Assembly (NCBI GenBank): GCA_964450725.1
Contig: CAYVGO010000019.1
Location: 1 to 35,681, forward strand
Source: CAYVGO01 sp964450725
GTDB lineage: Bacteria; Bacteroidota; Bacteroidia; Bacteroidales; UBA932
Length of the DNA stretch: 35,681 nt
Direction of reading: 5' to 3'
Part shown: piece after piece, positions 8,301 through 15,736 of the stretch
Position numbering within the stretch: the first letter of the stretch is position 1
Layout: each line of letters starts with the position of its first letter
The notes under the pieces: model-generated
Seen by the model: the letters and a program-made list of their open reading frames with translations, nothing else
Database searches by the model: none
What the model was told of the DNA's origin: nothing
Made by a program: the position numbers and the translations under genes

Positions 8301-9612
8301 AAATACTGCCACCCTTTACAGTCACGGCTTCAAGTTGTGAATTATTATATATTACACCGGCAACAGTCCCTATACAATTGTACTCAACAGACCCGGTAAC
8401 TATAGGATTTATTAAGGTTAAATTCTTAACAGTACCTTTTTCTATATAGCCAAATAGTCCCTGATTGTCATTGTTATTATTGATATAAAGATTACTGAGC
8501 GTATATCCGCCGCCATCAAAAGTACCACTAAAAGGATTTGACCTGTTACCTATTGGAGTCCAACTGTCAAGCGTAGAATGATAAAGCGAAGAGAAATCTA
8601 TATTAGCAGTAACTAAAAAATACTTGCCACTGTAGTTATTCCCGCCATTAACATCATTGGCTAATGCCTGAAGGTGAGCAAGCGTAGAGATTTTATACGG
8701 ATCAGTTTCCGTACCGCTACCACTGCTGCTGTATTGCCATTGTCTATAAAGCAAAATGATTCCTGATACAGTGTAAGAACTTTCCACTTCATAGCCCCTG
8801 CCGATGTCTGCTTTGGTAACCCGACCTGTAAAAGTGTAATCTTTTCTCACCATTGTATCTAAACCCGTAATACTTATGAGAGTACCTGTTGGAGAATCAT
8901 TATTATCGGTAAGACTATCTGCCCTACTGCCGTTATCATTCAATATTACTCTACCTCTGATAATCTGTATATTGTCTATCCACGCACCACAGTCTCCATT
9001 GCTAAGCAAACTGCCTTTGGCATATCTCCATGTGAGGGTATGACTACCTGCCGGTACTTCGTAAATAAAGGTATACCACTCTGCAATCGATGTACTCTGC
9101 AATTTTTCTACTTCTATACCGTTATCAAAAAATGTTAAGTAATCGGAAGTCTCTTTACCATAAACTTTACAGTTAAAAATAATCACCGAATTGCCGGCTA
9201 CGGTTGTCGAAATTTCAGTACTACCGTTACTTCCAATTGCTCCGCTTTTCATACATAATCCTCCTTTAGCCTCAGCATCTGCTGCTATTGTCCATGGCTC
9301 TGTAGAAACATTAGTAAATATTCCTTCAGGATAATCCAAAGCATCATTAATGGTTTGGGCAGAAGAAAGGAAAGAGATAAAAAGGCAAAGGATAAACAGT
9401 GAAAAAGTGAAGGGCAATACAGTTACTCTTTTTGACTGCTGTTTAAAAGCAACGGCAACAATATCTGTGCCGTTGTCTGTCTTTACAACTTTATTGGAGA
9501 GAGTCTCTTTAGTATTGTTGAATTTGCTTTTAAGCAATAGATTAGAAAACAGACTGCAAATAGCAATTTCTCTTTGGAATTTTAGCATACCATTAATACT
9601 TGTTGATTTCAT
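5398..9612 (-). CDS. Giant T9SS-secreted surface protein with GLUG-like and Listeria/Bacteroides (InlB-type) repeats
   Basis: A 1404-residue predicted cell-surface, adhesin-like protein. The order is: unusual 60-residue N-terminal extension; hydrophobic signal segment (about 67-84) ending in SSAQ; a carbohydrate-binding-like region (about 90-285); GLUG-like half 1 (about 300-590, with FDGGGYTLSNLYI, GLFGY and IGGIVGYN); a carboxypeptidase-regulatory-like linker (about 595-675); GLUG-like half 2 (about 690-985), a clear duplicate of half 1; five repeats of about 70 residues of the Listeria-Bacteroides type (about 985-1322, with GYKFIGWYKES and TLYAKW); and a T9SS type-A sorting domain (about 1325-1404, with IYPNPATTVLNI, VEIFDITGKLV and LPQGLYTVK). 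T9SS cargo is exported by Sec, then moved across the outer membrane and attached to the surface. gldA elsewhere in the window fits a T9SS-bearing host. Ligand and role are unknown. DUF6261 lies 106 bases upstream in the same direction. Confidence 0.9.
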   Translation of the reverse strand: MKSTSINGMLKFQREIAICSLFSNLLLKSKFNNTKETLSNKVVKTDNGTDIVAVAFKQQSKRVTVLPFTFSLFILCLFISFLSSAQTINDALDYPEGIFTNVSTEPWTIAADAEAKGGLCMKSGAIGSNGSTEISTTVAGNSVIIFNCKVYGKETSDYLTFFDNGIEVEKLQSTSIAEWYTFIYEVPAGSHTLTWRYAKGSLLSNGDCGAWIDNIQIIRGRVILNDNGSRADSLTDNNDSPTGTLISITGLDTMVRKDYTFTGRVTKADIGRGYEVESSYTVSGIILLYRQWQYSSSGSGTETDPYKISTLAHLQALANDVNGGNNYSGKYFLVTANIDFSSLYHSTLDSWTPIGNRSNPFSGTFDGGGYTLSNLYINNNNDNQGLFGYIEKGTVKNLTLINPIVTGSVEYNCIGTVAGVIYNNSQLEAVTVKGGSILSTTTGISYLGGVVGASDNNSKVIGCTVSGTTLRGNSSSANIGGIVGYNNFSSVIGCLSDAGSLGYNGRRARVVGIHYGTVTTCYFTTLENLAAIEENNGIVSNVAEKTITQMNQPVFLTLLNMSLVSNSVLYHYQANMGNVPKLVAGAPTTYLISGTVKNSNNKALENIVILLMTEGVECGRATTDANGTYQFKAIADNSYTLQTIGNGYQLHILPTFMLSANQTKDFVLLDDPDYIWYITNPSATTFTISTAGELKALSALVNGSWGGENVNFSGKTIRLSTNIDLSTVCNPTLGSWSPIGSNYYVFRGIFDGGGYTISNLYVNSNYDYLGLFGYVRGGIIKNLTLVNSYITGTGIFCYIGTVAGIINNDSRLEALIVTGGNVVSTSTENNSSIGGVVGVINDSGSRVIGCTVSTTTLSSNSSSANVGGVVGYNDGGSVISCLSDIGSLSIRGKHGRVVGNNSGTITTCYFTPLQGLTGIGGSSGTVTDVVEKSVTEMNSTTLLSTLNMALVTENSPFHYRINSPTIPKIISNSYTHLLSFDPGGGQMVTAYVDVKAGEPIGILPIATKAGEFFAGWKIDQNVITAATTWTYTADKTAVAQWVTKYTLTLNPSGGTVNPTTIDAGTNQPIGTLPIPMRTGYSFNGWKIDDNLITATTTWTYTANKTAVAQWNINSYTITFESSGSAINPQTVNYGNTLTKPANPSKVGNTFVGWYKESTLTTAWNFAIDVVTSDMTLYAKWSINSYTVTFKSNNGSTTRSVTVNYGSTVTKPANPVRAGYKFIGWYKESTLTTMWNFTTGIITANMTLYAKWSINSYTVTFKSNNGSTTRSVTVNYGSTVTKPANPVRAGYKFIGWYKESTLTTMWNFTTGIVTENMTLYAKWTQNPTSVFDGKVSVLKIYPNPATTVLNIQSPEQIDATSVEIFDITGKLVLQVPITSVIDISILPQGLYTVKAGNYRGKVMKR
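5647..6282 (-). repeat. Three tandem 210-213-bp coding repeats (InlB-like modules)
   Basis: Units begin at 5647, 5860 and 6073, spaced exactly 213 bp (71 codons); the next, more diverged unit begins near 6283. I count five substitutions between the first two units, all in the first third; the remaining roughly 135 bp are identical. The pattern indicates recent duplication or gene conversion in frame, changing the length of the surface stalk. Confidence 0.85.
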
Positions 9613-9676
9613 AAAATTTAATGAATAAACTTATACACTCTCTTTAGCCGACAGCTTGAAGAAGGTAATCTATCAC

Positions 9677-9711
9677 TTGCCATCGGCAACTCTCAATAAA
9701 GCCTGTTGCCG
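9677..9711 (-). other. Two mutually exclusive hairpins between DUF6261 and the surface protein gene
   Basis: TTGCC (9677-9681) pairs with GGCAA (9685-9689) around ATC. CGGCAAC (9684-9690) pairs instead with GTTGCCG (9705-9711). Both use the same GGCAA, so only one can form at a time. No T-run follows, so simple termination is unlikely. It lies in the 106-base leader of the 1404-residue gene. Confidence 0.3.
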
Positions 9712-9718
9712 CTCATCA

Positions 9719-10417
9719 TTATTTCCCGCTGCGGTGGGCTACAATTTGGTTGTATTTATCTATAAATGTATTGAGTTTACGGACAAAAGGTTCAAAGAGT
9801 TCTATTCCTTCGATAATGATTAAGGCATTGATAATTTCTACGATTTCATAATATGCGGCATCTAATTCTTTACGGCAAACGACTACCCTGAGCTCTGTTT
9901 TGGCAGCATGCTCGTCATTTCGCTTTTTAACCAGCAGTTCAAAGGCTTTGTTATTATTATCTAACTCTGTTACCCACTCCGTTAATCCTACTTTTTGTAC
10001 CTCTTCGACAGACCTTCCGGTCAGTTCCTGTATAAGATTATAGATGGCAGACGTTTTTTCATTCAGAGGAAGTGCGGCAAGATTGCCGTAAGTATCAAAT
10101 ACAATCTTCAATCTTTTGGCAGCACTGCATACTTGGGGGTCAAAATGATTGAGGGCCGACTTTGTCGCATCGACCGCTCCTCTGAAGGTGTGTGCACGCT
10201 TTTTGTCTGATATTTCCATCTCTTCCGTAGTGGCACTTTTGCTGATTTTTACCAAAGCATCGTCTTCATTGTTATAGGCACTGAGAAACCTGCTCAATGG
10301 GTCATTAACTTTTACTCTTACTGTAGATTCGGCAGTCAATAAATCTTTTACTTCTGTGTGAAATTGGAAGTGTTCATTGTTACGAAAGTAACTAAATCTT
10401 GCTGATTTGATTTTCAT
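9719..10417 (-). CDS. DUF6261-like protein, function unknown
   Basis: A 232-residue cytosolic-looking protein that begins MKIKSARFSYFRNNEHFQFH and is largely alpha-helical, with charged and leucine-rich segments. It has no signal peptide, membrane segment or catalytic motif that I recognise. The opening and length resemble the Bacteroidota family DUF6261, recalled from memory. The start chosen is ATG at 10417; an ATG at 10459 in the same frame would add 14 hydrophobic, unconserved residues. It lies just downstream of the six-unit 42-bp palindromic array and 106 bases upstream of the giant surface protein gene, all on the minus strand, so the array may sit in its 5' leader. Confidence 0.7.
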   Translation of the reverse strand: MKIKSARFSYFRNNEHFQFHTEVKDLLTAESTVRVKVNDPLSRFLSAYNNEDDALVKISKSATTEEMEISDKKRAHTFRGAVDATKSALNHFDPQVCSAAKRLKIVFDTYGNLAALPLNEKTSAIYNLIQELTGRSVEEVQKVGLTEWVTELDNNNKAFELLVKKRNDEHAAKTELRVVVCRKELDAAYYEIVEIINALIIIEGIELFEPFVRKLNTFIDKYNQIVAHRSGK

Positions 10418-10464
10418 AATAGATAAATTAAAAAATGAATATATAAGGACTGTAAACAATGAAT

Positions 10465-10800
10465 TTATTGTAAGGTTCCCGCAGCTGCGGAAAGTTTCTC
10501 CGAGTAGTCGGACAAGGTTCCCGCAGTTGCGAAAAGTTTAACCGAGTACTCAGGCAAGGTTCTCGCAGTTGCGGAAAGTTTCACCGAGTGCTCTGACAAG
10601 TTTCCCGCAGTTGCGGAAAGTTTCTCCGAGTACTCGGGTAAGGTTCCCGCAGTTGCGAAAAGTTTCGCTGAGTACTCGGGTAAGGTTCCCGCAGTTGCGG
10701 AAAGTTCTACCAAATATTTTGGTAAAATGCCGTAACCGTTTTGCAGAGGAAAAGAGTGCAACGGGTTATTTGCCGTGATAGCAGGATAGTAAGAAAACAT
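10465..10800 (-). CDS. Doubtful 111-codon open frame made mostly of the 42-bp repeat array
   Basis: An ATG-started frame reading MFSYYPAITANNPLHSF followed by six 14-residue repeats of the type LPEYSxKLxATAGT. The repeat length of 42 bp keeps the frame open on this strand, and the opposite strand is also open for 69 codons, so openness alone is weak evidence. Many unit-to-unit differences change the amino acid, while the DNA palindromes are often kept. I therefore think structure is selected rather than protein. It ends 47 bases before the DUF6261 start and would be co-directional with it if real. Confidence 0.2.
   Translation of the reverse strand: MFSYYPAITANNPLHSFPLQNGYGILPKYLVELSATAGTLPEYSAKLFATAGTLPEYSEKLSATAGNLSEHSVKLSATARTLPEYSVKLFATAGTLSDYSEKLSAAAGTLQ
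10474..10725. repeat. Six tandem 42-bp palindromic units (array A)
   Basis: Units start at 10474, 10516, 10558, 10600, 10642 and 10684, exactly 42 bp apart. Each holds two palindromes: a GC-rich one of the form CCGCAGTTGCGG, and a second typified by CCGAGTACTCGG. In the last unit the second palindrome is replaced by ACCAAA-TAT-TTTGGT, different in sequence but still self-complementary. There are no unique spacers, so it is not CRISPR. Read on the minus strand, the unit has GAGAAACTTTC, a hairpin, then a spacer, the same order as arrays C and D. Confidence 0.9.
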
Positions 10801-11137
10801 ACTTGGTAGAGTAATTATTTTACATAATTACAAATATAGAAAATATTTTTTAGATTATTGTCATCTGTTTAGTTAATAATTTAAGAAACAATATTTATTA
10901 TAGAGTTCTGTCATTGGAGGCTGTAATATTGTTATTGGTGGCTTAGAGTGTTGTTATTGGAGGCTGCGGTGTTATTATTGGAGAGTTACAGTATTGTCAT
11001 TGCGGGTCAAGCCCGCAAAGATAGCCTTTGAACGGAAAAAGTTTCGAGCAATAATAGTCTTTCGAAAAGTTATTGGAAGTTGCGGTGTGGAGTCTCTCTA
11101 CATTGTCGGAATTTCGCAGTAATTCAAAATTTTCATG
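10801..11137. repeat. Intergenic region with degenerate 21-22-bp repeats and a 7-bp hairpin
   Basis: Between array A and ftsK there is no convincing gene. GTCATTGGAGGCT (10910) recurs in altered form at 10931, 10953, about 10974 and 10996, spacing 18-22 bp, and once more near 11069 (GTTATTGGAAGTTG). TTGCGGG (11000-11006) pairs with CCCGCAA (11012-11018) around TCAAG. The rest is AT-rich sequence with no recognisable feature. Confidence 0.5.
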
Positions 11138-11145
11138 TACATTTG
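11138..11145 (+). promoter_or_regulatory. -7 promoter box of ftsK
   Basis: TACATTTG matches TAnnTTTG and lies 53 bases before the ftsK ATG. ATTTCG at 11111-11116 lies near the expected -33 position but is a poor match. Confidence 0.55.
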
Positions 11146-11198
11146 CAACCACAAAATCATAAAGAGAACACGGTATTTTACGTAATATCTCTATTGGC

Positions 11199-13577
11199 AT
11201 GGCAAAAAAGAAAAAAGTAACGACTAAGCCGGCACAGAAGTCGGAATATACCACAGCGCAAAAAATAAGATTTGCTCGTAAACTTACAGGAATACTTGTG
11301 ATCATGTTTGCTATCTATCTCTTGGTTTCTATCATTTCATACATCGGTTATTGGAATCCGGCAGAAATTGCCAGAGGGACATCATTAGCCACCCAAAACT
11401 TTGGCGGAAGTGTAGGACATGCTTTGGCAACGCAGGCTTTGAGTCATTGGTTTGGTTATCCTGCATTACTGCTACCGGTCATTTTATTGTTAGTAGGTAT
11501 TATTATCTACAAAAAAACAACTTCCAAGAAGGTTTACAAAGTAACGGTATTCTTAATTTTATGGATGTTAGTTTTATCAGGACTGTTCGGGTTGCTTTCA
11601 TCTGCTACTTTATCCGGTACAGGTTGGGGTGGCGGACATGGGTATGCGGTAGGTAGTGGACTCAGAAAAACGGTAGGAGTAATCGGAGGGTTTTTAGTCT
11701 TATTCATAGGGTTAACGCTGCTGTTCAGATTCTCATTTCCCAAGTTGTGGCGATTACTTATCAATAAACTTTTTACTGCCCATAAGAATACACGTCCAAC
11801 AACAGTTGCCGACAAAGCATCGGAAATACCTGTTATGGCGGCATCGGGGACAATGAAAGATGAGTATGAATCTACAGATTACACGGGAGAACCTGTAACA
11901 GTTACTCCGCCGATACAAAAACCTGCCGAGATTGTATTGTCAGAAATTCCCGGAGAAATTCCACTCATCATTGAAGAACATAAAGAAGAACAAATACCCC
12001 TTCAAGAGCAACTTAAAACACCCGTAGAGGAAAATAGACCCGACAGTACAGACAAGATACCGCAACTTGAACAACCTTATGACCCTAAAGCCGACTTGTC
12101 GCATTATCAGTATCCTCCGTTAGATTTGTTAGATAGTTATGACCAACAGGAAAGAGCGGTATCTAAAGAAGAACTAAAAGCAAATCAAGACAAGATTATA
12201 GAAACGCTGGGGCACTATAATATTCCGATTGACCACATTAAAGCCAACATTGGACCTACGGTAACATTATATGAAATTATTCCCAAACCGGGTATCCGTA
12301 TTTCTAAAATTAAAAACTTGGAAAATGATATTGCCTTAAGTTTAGCGGCTTTAGGAATAAGAATCATTGCACCCATACCGGGTAAAGGGACTATCGGTAT
12401 TGAAGTGCCAAACCTAAATCCGGAGATGGTTCCACTCTTGTCGGTGTTGCGTTCCAACGAGTTTCAAAACAGTAAATTCAGTTTACCTATAGCATTAGGA
12501 AAAACCATTACCAATAAAACATTTATCTTAGACTTGGCACAAATGCCTCACCTTCTCTTAGCCGGCGCTACAGGACAAGGAAAATCGGTAGGGTTGAATG
12601 CTATCATAACCTCGCTACTCTTCAAAAAACACCCTTCGGAATTAAAGTTAGTAATGATAGACCCCAAGAAGGTTGAGTTACCGCTTTATGCCAAGATAGA
12701 AAACCATTTTTTAGCCAAGTTGCCTGATGCAGAAGAACCCATTATTACAGATACCCAAAAAGTAGTACACACGTTAACTTCACTGTGTAATCTGATGGAT
12801 ACGCGATATAATTTGCTCAAAAATGCTGCTGTAAGAAACATTAAAGAATATAATACAAAGTTTATTCAACGACAACTCAATCCGATGCACGGACATCACT
12901 ATATGCCTTATATCGTATTGGTGATTGATGAGTTTGCCGACCTTATCATGACCTCCGGCAGAGAGATAGAAACCCCCATAGCACGCTTGGCACAGTTGGG
13001 AAGAGCGACAGGATTTCATTTAATTATTGCGACCCAAAGACCTACCACTAATATTATTACAGGTTTAATTAAAGCCAACTTTCCCTCACGGATTGCTTTT
13101 CGAGTAACATCAATGATAGATTCCCGTACTATTTTAGACCAGCCGGGAGCACAGCAGTTGATAGGAAAAGGTGATATGCTGGTTTCCGGCGGAAGCGATA
13201 TGGTACGTGTTCAATGTGCTTTTGTAGATTTGCACGAAGTAGAACGGATTGCCAATTTTATAGGAAATCAACAAAGTTACGGAACAGCCTACATGTTGCC
13301 CGAATATGTAGGAGAGTCTGGTGAAAGTATTGCAGAAAAGGTTGACTTACAAAAAAGAGACCCGCTCTTTAATGATGCTGCAAGGCTTATTGTGGAATAT
13401 CAGCAGGGTTCAACCTCGGTCATTCAGAGAAAGATGGAGTTAGGATATAATCGTGCAGGGCGAATTATGGATCAATTGGAAGCCGCAGGAATTGTAGGAC
13501 CCGCCGCAGGAAGCAAACCAAGACAAGTATTGATTTATGATTTGAGAACATTAGAGGAGAAACTACAGGCATTGTAA
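11199..13577 (+). CDS. ftsK: DNA translocase FtsK/SpoIIIE
   Basis: Septum-located, ATP-driven double-stranded DNA pump that clears and resolves chromosome termini at division. The 792 residues match Bacteroidota FtsK. A basic start (AKKKKVTTK) precedes four membrane segments (about 28-48, 82-106, 115-136, 158-178). A charged, proline-rich linker follows (about 200-310), then the motor: Walker A AGATGQGKS near residue 454 and Walker B VLVIDEFADL near 572-581. The C-terminal winged-helix gamma domain contains LIVEYQQGSTSVIQRKMELGYNRAGRIMDQLEAAGIVGP; in FtsK this domain reads the polar KOPS sequences. The gene ends 21 bases from the convergent AraC-type gene. Confidence 0.96.
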   Translation: MAKKKKVTTKPAQKSEYTTAQKIRFARKLTGILVIMFAIYLLVSIISYIGYWNPAEIARGTSLATQNFGGSVGHALATQALSHWFGYPALLLPVILLLVGIIIYKKTTSKKVYKVTVFLILWMLVLSGLFGLLSSATLSGTGWGGGHGYAVGSGLRKTVGVIGGFLVLFIGLTLLFRFSFPKLWRLLINKLFTAHKNTRPTTVADKASEIPVMAASGTMKDEYESTDYTGEPVTVTPPIQKPAEIVLSEIPGEIPLIIEEHKEEQIPLQEQLKTPVEENRPDSTDKIPQLEQPYDPKADLSHYQYPPLDLLDSYDQQERAVSKEELKANQDKIIETLGHYNIPIDHIKANIGPTVTLYEIIPKPGIRISKIKNLENDIALSLAALGIRIIAPIPGKGTIGIEVPNLNPEMVPLLSVLRSNEFQNSKFSLPIALGKTITNKTFILDLAQMPHLLLAGATGQGKSVGLNAIITSLLFKKHPSELKLVMIDPKKVELPLYAKIENHFLAKLPDAEEPIITDTQKVVHTLTSLCNLMDTRYNLLKNAAVRNIKEYNTKFIQRQLNPMHGHHYMPYIVLVIDEFADLIMTSGREIETPIARLAQLGRATGFHLIIATQRPTTNIITGLIKANFPSRIAFRVTSMIDSRTILDQPGAQQLIGKGDMLVSGGSDMVRVQCAFVDLHEVERIANFIGNQQSYGTAYMLPEYVGESGESIAEKVDLQKRDPLFNDAARLIVEYQQGSTSVIQRKMELGYNRAGRIMDQLEAAGIVGPAAGSKPRQVLIYDLRTLEEKLQAL

Positions 13578-13598
13578 TGTATCAATATTTAGTTTGTC

Positions 13599-14438
13599 TT
13601 AACTTGCGTGTTGTAAATATTTTTTTGGAGATATTCCTTCAAACCTTTTAAAATATCTTGTCAGATAAGATTGATCTGGAAAGCATAGTTTGTCGGCAAT
13701 TTCCTGTATACTCAGTTCTCCGGATTGGAGTAATGTCTTTATTTCTCTAATGGCAAATGCATCAATTATTTTTTTTGCAGAATTGCCGGTGCTTGACTGG
13801 CAAACAGTAGTTAAATATTTTGTGGAAATACAAAGTTGATCGGCATAAAAAACAACTTCTCTTTTTGTAATGCAGTATTCATGCAATAAGGTCATAAAAC
13901 TTTTAAATATCTTTTCCTTACGATTATCTCTACTTGGTGGGTGGTTAAAATAATCATGGCATTTATCGCAGACTTCCAGTAAGAAGTTTTGAAGCAGATT
14001 TTTGGCAATTTGATTGCGGAATCGGTTTTTCTGGTCATTATAAATAGTGGCAGCCGCAATCATGAGTTTATTGATAGTTTGGGAATGTTCTTGTGGCAGG
14101 ACATAGCATGGATTTTCTTTTAAGAAATGGAAGAACGAAAGTTCTAATCTCAACGATGCTTCTTGAAAAATCTCCTGAGAAAAAGTAAAGTAGGAAATAC
14201 TGAAGTTTTTACTGATTTTGGATATTTTAGTAATAGCACCGGGAATGAGTATGACTTGTGAGTTTTGTATTATTTCGTACTCCTTTAGATCAATTGTTAT
14301 TTGTGCCCACCCCTTTCGACAAAAAAATATGACTCCTCCCTTCATTTTGTGAGAACGGTCTAAAACAAGGGAAAAACCGTCAGTTCCGGCAATAAATGAT
14401 TCTTTACGGTAAATAGGAGTGGTCTCTTTTTTTGTCAT
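13599..14438 (-). CDS. AraC-family transcriptional regulator, probable controller of the adjacent RND efflux operon
   Basis: A 279-residue regulator with an N-terminal cupin-like effector part (about 15-110, GGVIFFCRKGWAQITIDLKEYEI) and a C-terminal AraC double helix-turn-helix (about 180-275). First helix pair: YADQLCISTKYLTTVC; second: LSIQEIADKLCFPDQSYLTRYFKRFEGISPKKY, a canonical AraC signature. It is transcribed divergently from the efflux operon starting at 14585, with 146 bases between starts, the usual arrangement for a local activator or repressor. The effector cannot be read from sequence. It converges with ftsK. Confidence 0.9.
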   Translation of the reverse strand: MTKKETTPIYRKESFIAGTDGFSLVLDRSHKMKGGVIFFCRKGWAQITIDLKEYEIIQNSQVILIPGAITKISKISKNFSISYFTFSQEIFQEASLRLELSFFHFLKENPCYVLPQEHSQTINKLMIAAATIYNDQKNRFRNQIAKNLLQNFLLEVCDKCHDYFNHPPSRDNRKEKIFKSFMTLLHEYCITKREVVFYADQLCISTKYLTTVCQSSTGNSAKKIIDAFAIREIKTLLQSGELSIQEIADKLCFPDQSYLTRYFKRFEGISPKKYLQHAS

Positions 14439-14456
14439 GGTACAATAGTTTCGCTA

Positions 14457-14464
14457 CAAATATA
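14457..14464 (-). promoter_or_regulatory. Promoter of the AraC-type gene
   Basis: On the minus strand this reads TATATTTG, matching TAnnTTTG. A minus-strand TTGTTG (14485-14490) lies about 20 bases further upstream at the -33 position. The box is 18 bases before the start codon, so the leader is very short. Confidence 0.55.
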
Positions 14465-14554
14465 AGGCTTTTCGGCAGATATTTCAACAACAACACTTCC
14501 GAAAATGAACAATATTAGAGAGAGTATGAAAAGTCGCTTTCAAAAAAAGCAACC

Positions 14555-14562
14555 TACCTTTG
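14555..14562 (+). promoter_or_regulatory. -7 promoter box of the first RND efflux operon
   Basis: TACCTTTG matches TAnnTTTG and lies 22 bases before the adaptor ATG. I see no -33 TTTG or TTG at the expected spacing. That is consistent with dependence on an activator such as the divergent AraC-type protein, but this is inference. Confidence 0.55.
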
Positions 14563-14584
14563 CGACGAATTTAAAATTAAAACT

Positions 14585-15733
14585 ATGATGAAGATACAAA
14601 TACGTTGTATATGCGGAGTGTTGTTGACCTGCTCTCTGTTATTTGCCGGATGTAAAGAAACTCCGCAAGCACAATCAGGTGCAGAATATGAAGTAATGGC
14701 TGTTAAGCCGTCAGACAAAATACTATTAACTTCTTATTCGGCTACCATTCGCGGTCGTCAGGATATTGAAATCTATCCTCAGGTTAGCGGTACTTTGACA
14801 AGTTTAAGTGTTACCGAAGGAGAAAGAGTAAAGCGAGGACAAACCTTGTTTATTATTGACCAAATTCCCTATCAATCTGCTTTAGAAACTGCTTTGGCAA
14901 ATGTAGAGGTAGCTAAAGCGACACTGGCTACGGCCACATTGACCTATGAAAGCAAGGAAGCCTTGTTTAAAGAAAATGTAATATCTGAGTTTGATTTAAG
15001 TACGGCTAAAAACAATATGTTGACAGCCCAAGCACAAGTAGTTCAAACCAAAGCACAGGAAATTAATGCTCGTAATAACCTTTCTTATACGGTAGTGAAA
15101 AGCCCTACTGACGGAGTGGTCGGTACGCTACCTTACCGCGTGGGAACGTTAGTAAGTTTAAATATGCCGAAACCTTTGACCACCGTTTCTGACAATTCTG
15201 ATATGTATGTTTATTTTTCGATGACAGAAAATCAATTGTTAGGATTAATAAGACAATACGGTTCTAAAGACAAAGCATTACAACAAATGCCTCCGATAGA
15301 ACTACGGCTGAATGACCAATCAATCTATGCCCATAAAGGTAAAATTGAAACCATCAGCGGAGTGATAGACCTTTCTACAGGTACGGTAAGTTTACGGGCA
15401 GTGTTTCCCAATAAAGAAGGATTGCTACACAGCGGCGGAGCAGGTAATGTGATTATACCCGTACAGAAAACCAACATACCGATTATTCCTCAGTCGGCAA
15501 CTTTTGAGGTACAGGATAAAGTCTATATCTATAGAATTGTTGATGGTAAAGCCACTTCAGCACAAGTGCAGGTTACCCGTGCTAACGATGGCAAAGAGTT
15601 TATTGTTGACCAAGGATTAGCCATTGGCGATACGATTATTGTTGAAGGTGTTGGGCTTTTAAGAGAAGGTACTCCAGTAAAAGCCAAAATTGCAGCACCA
15701 AAAGTTATAGAAAACCAAAAACCGGAGAAGTAA
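14585..15733 (+). CDS. RND efflux periplasmic adaptor lipoprotein (AcrA/MexA family), system 1
   Basis: Membrane-fusion protein that bridges the inner-membrane pump and outer-membrane channel. The 382 residues begin with a lipoprotein signal whose lipobox is LFAGC (Cys23), so the protein should be lipid-anchored. A lipoyl/barrel-sandwich half (about 58-95, VSGTLTSLSVTEGERVKRGQTLFIID) is followed by an alpha hairpin (about 95-160), the second lipoyl half (SPTDGVVGTLPYRVGTLV), a beta-barrel and a membrane-proximal domain. Two adjacent ATGs (14585, 14588) are equally possible. The pump gene starts three bases after its stop, so they form one operon with 15737-18913. Confidence 0.93.
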   Translation: MMKIQIRCICGVLLTCSLLFAGCKETPQAQSGAEYEVMAVKPSDKILLTSYSATIRGRQDIEIYPQVSGTLTSLSVTEGERVKRGQTLFIIDQIPYQSALETALANVEVAKATLATATLTYESKEALFKENVISEFDLSTAKNNMLTAQAQVVQTKAQEINARNNLSYTVVKSPTDGVVGTLPYRVGTLVSLNMPKPLTTVSDNSDMYVYFSMTENQLLGLIRQYGSKDKALQQMPPIELRLNDQSIYAHKGKIETISGVIDLSTGTVSLRAVFPNKEGLLHSGGAGNVIIPVQKTNIPIIPQSATFEVQDKVYIYRIVDGKATSAQVQVTRANDGKEFIVDQGLAIGDTIIVEGVGLLREGTPVKAKIAAPKVIENQKPEK

Positions 15734-15736
15734 TCC

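Noticed and set aside
10474..10725. Possible CRISPR array at the 42-bp repeats
   Set aside because: The units abut with no unique spacers, vary internally, and no cas genes are present. The same holds for arrays C and D.
10997..11305. Minus-strand frame of 102 codons opposite the ftsK start
   Set aside because: It overlaps the ftsK promoter and first 100 bases on the other strand and has no recognisable protein features.
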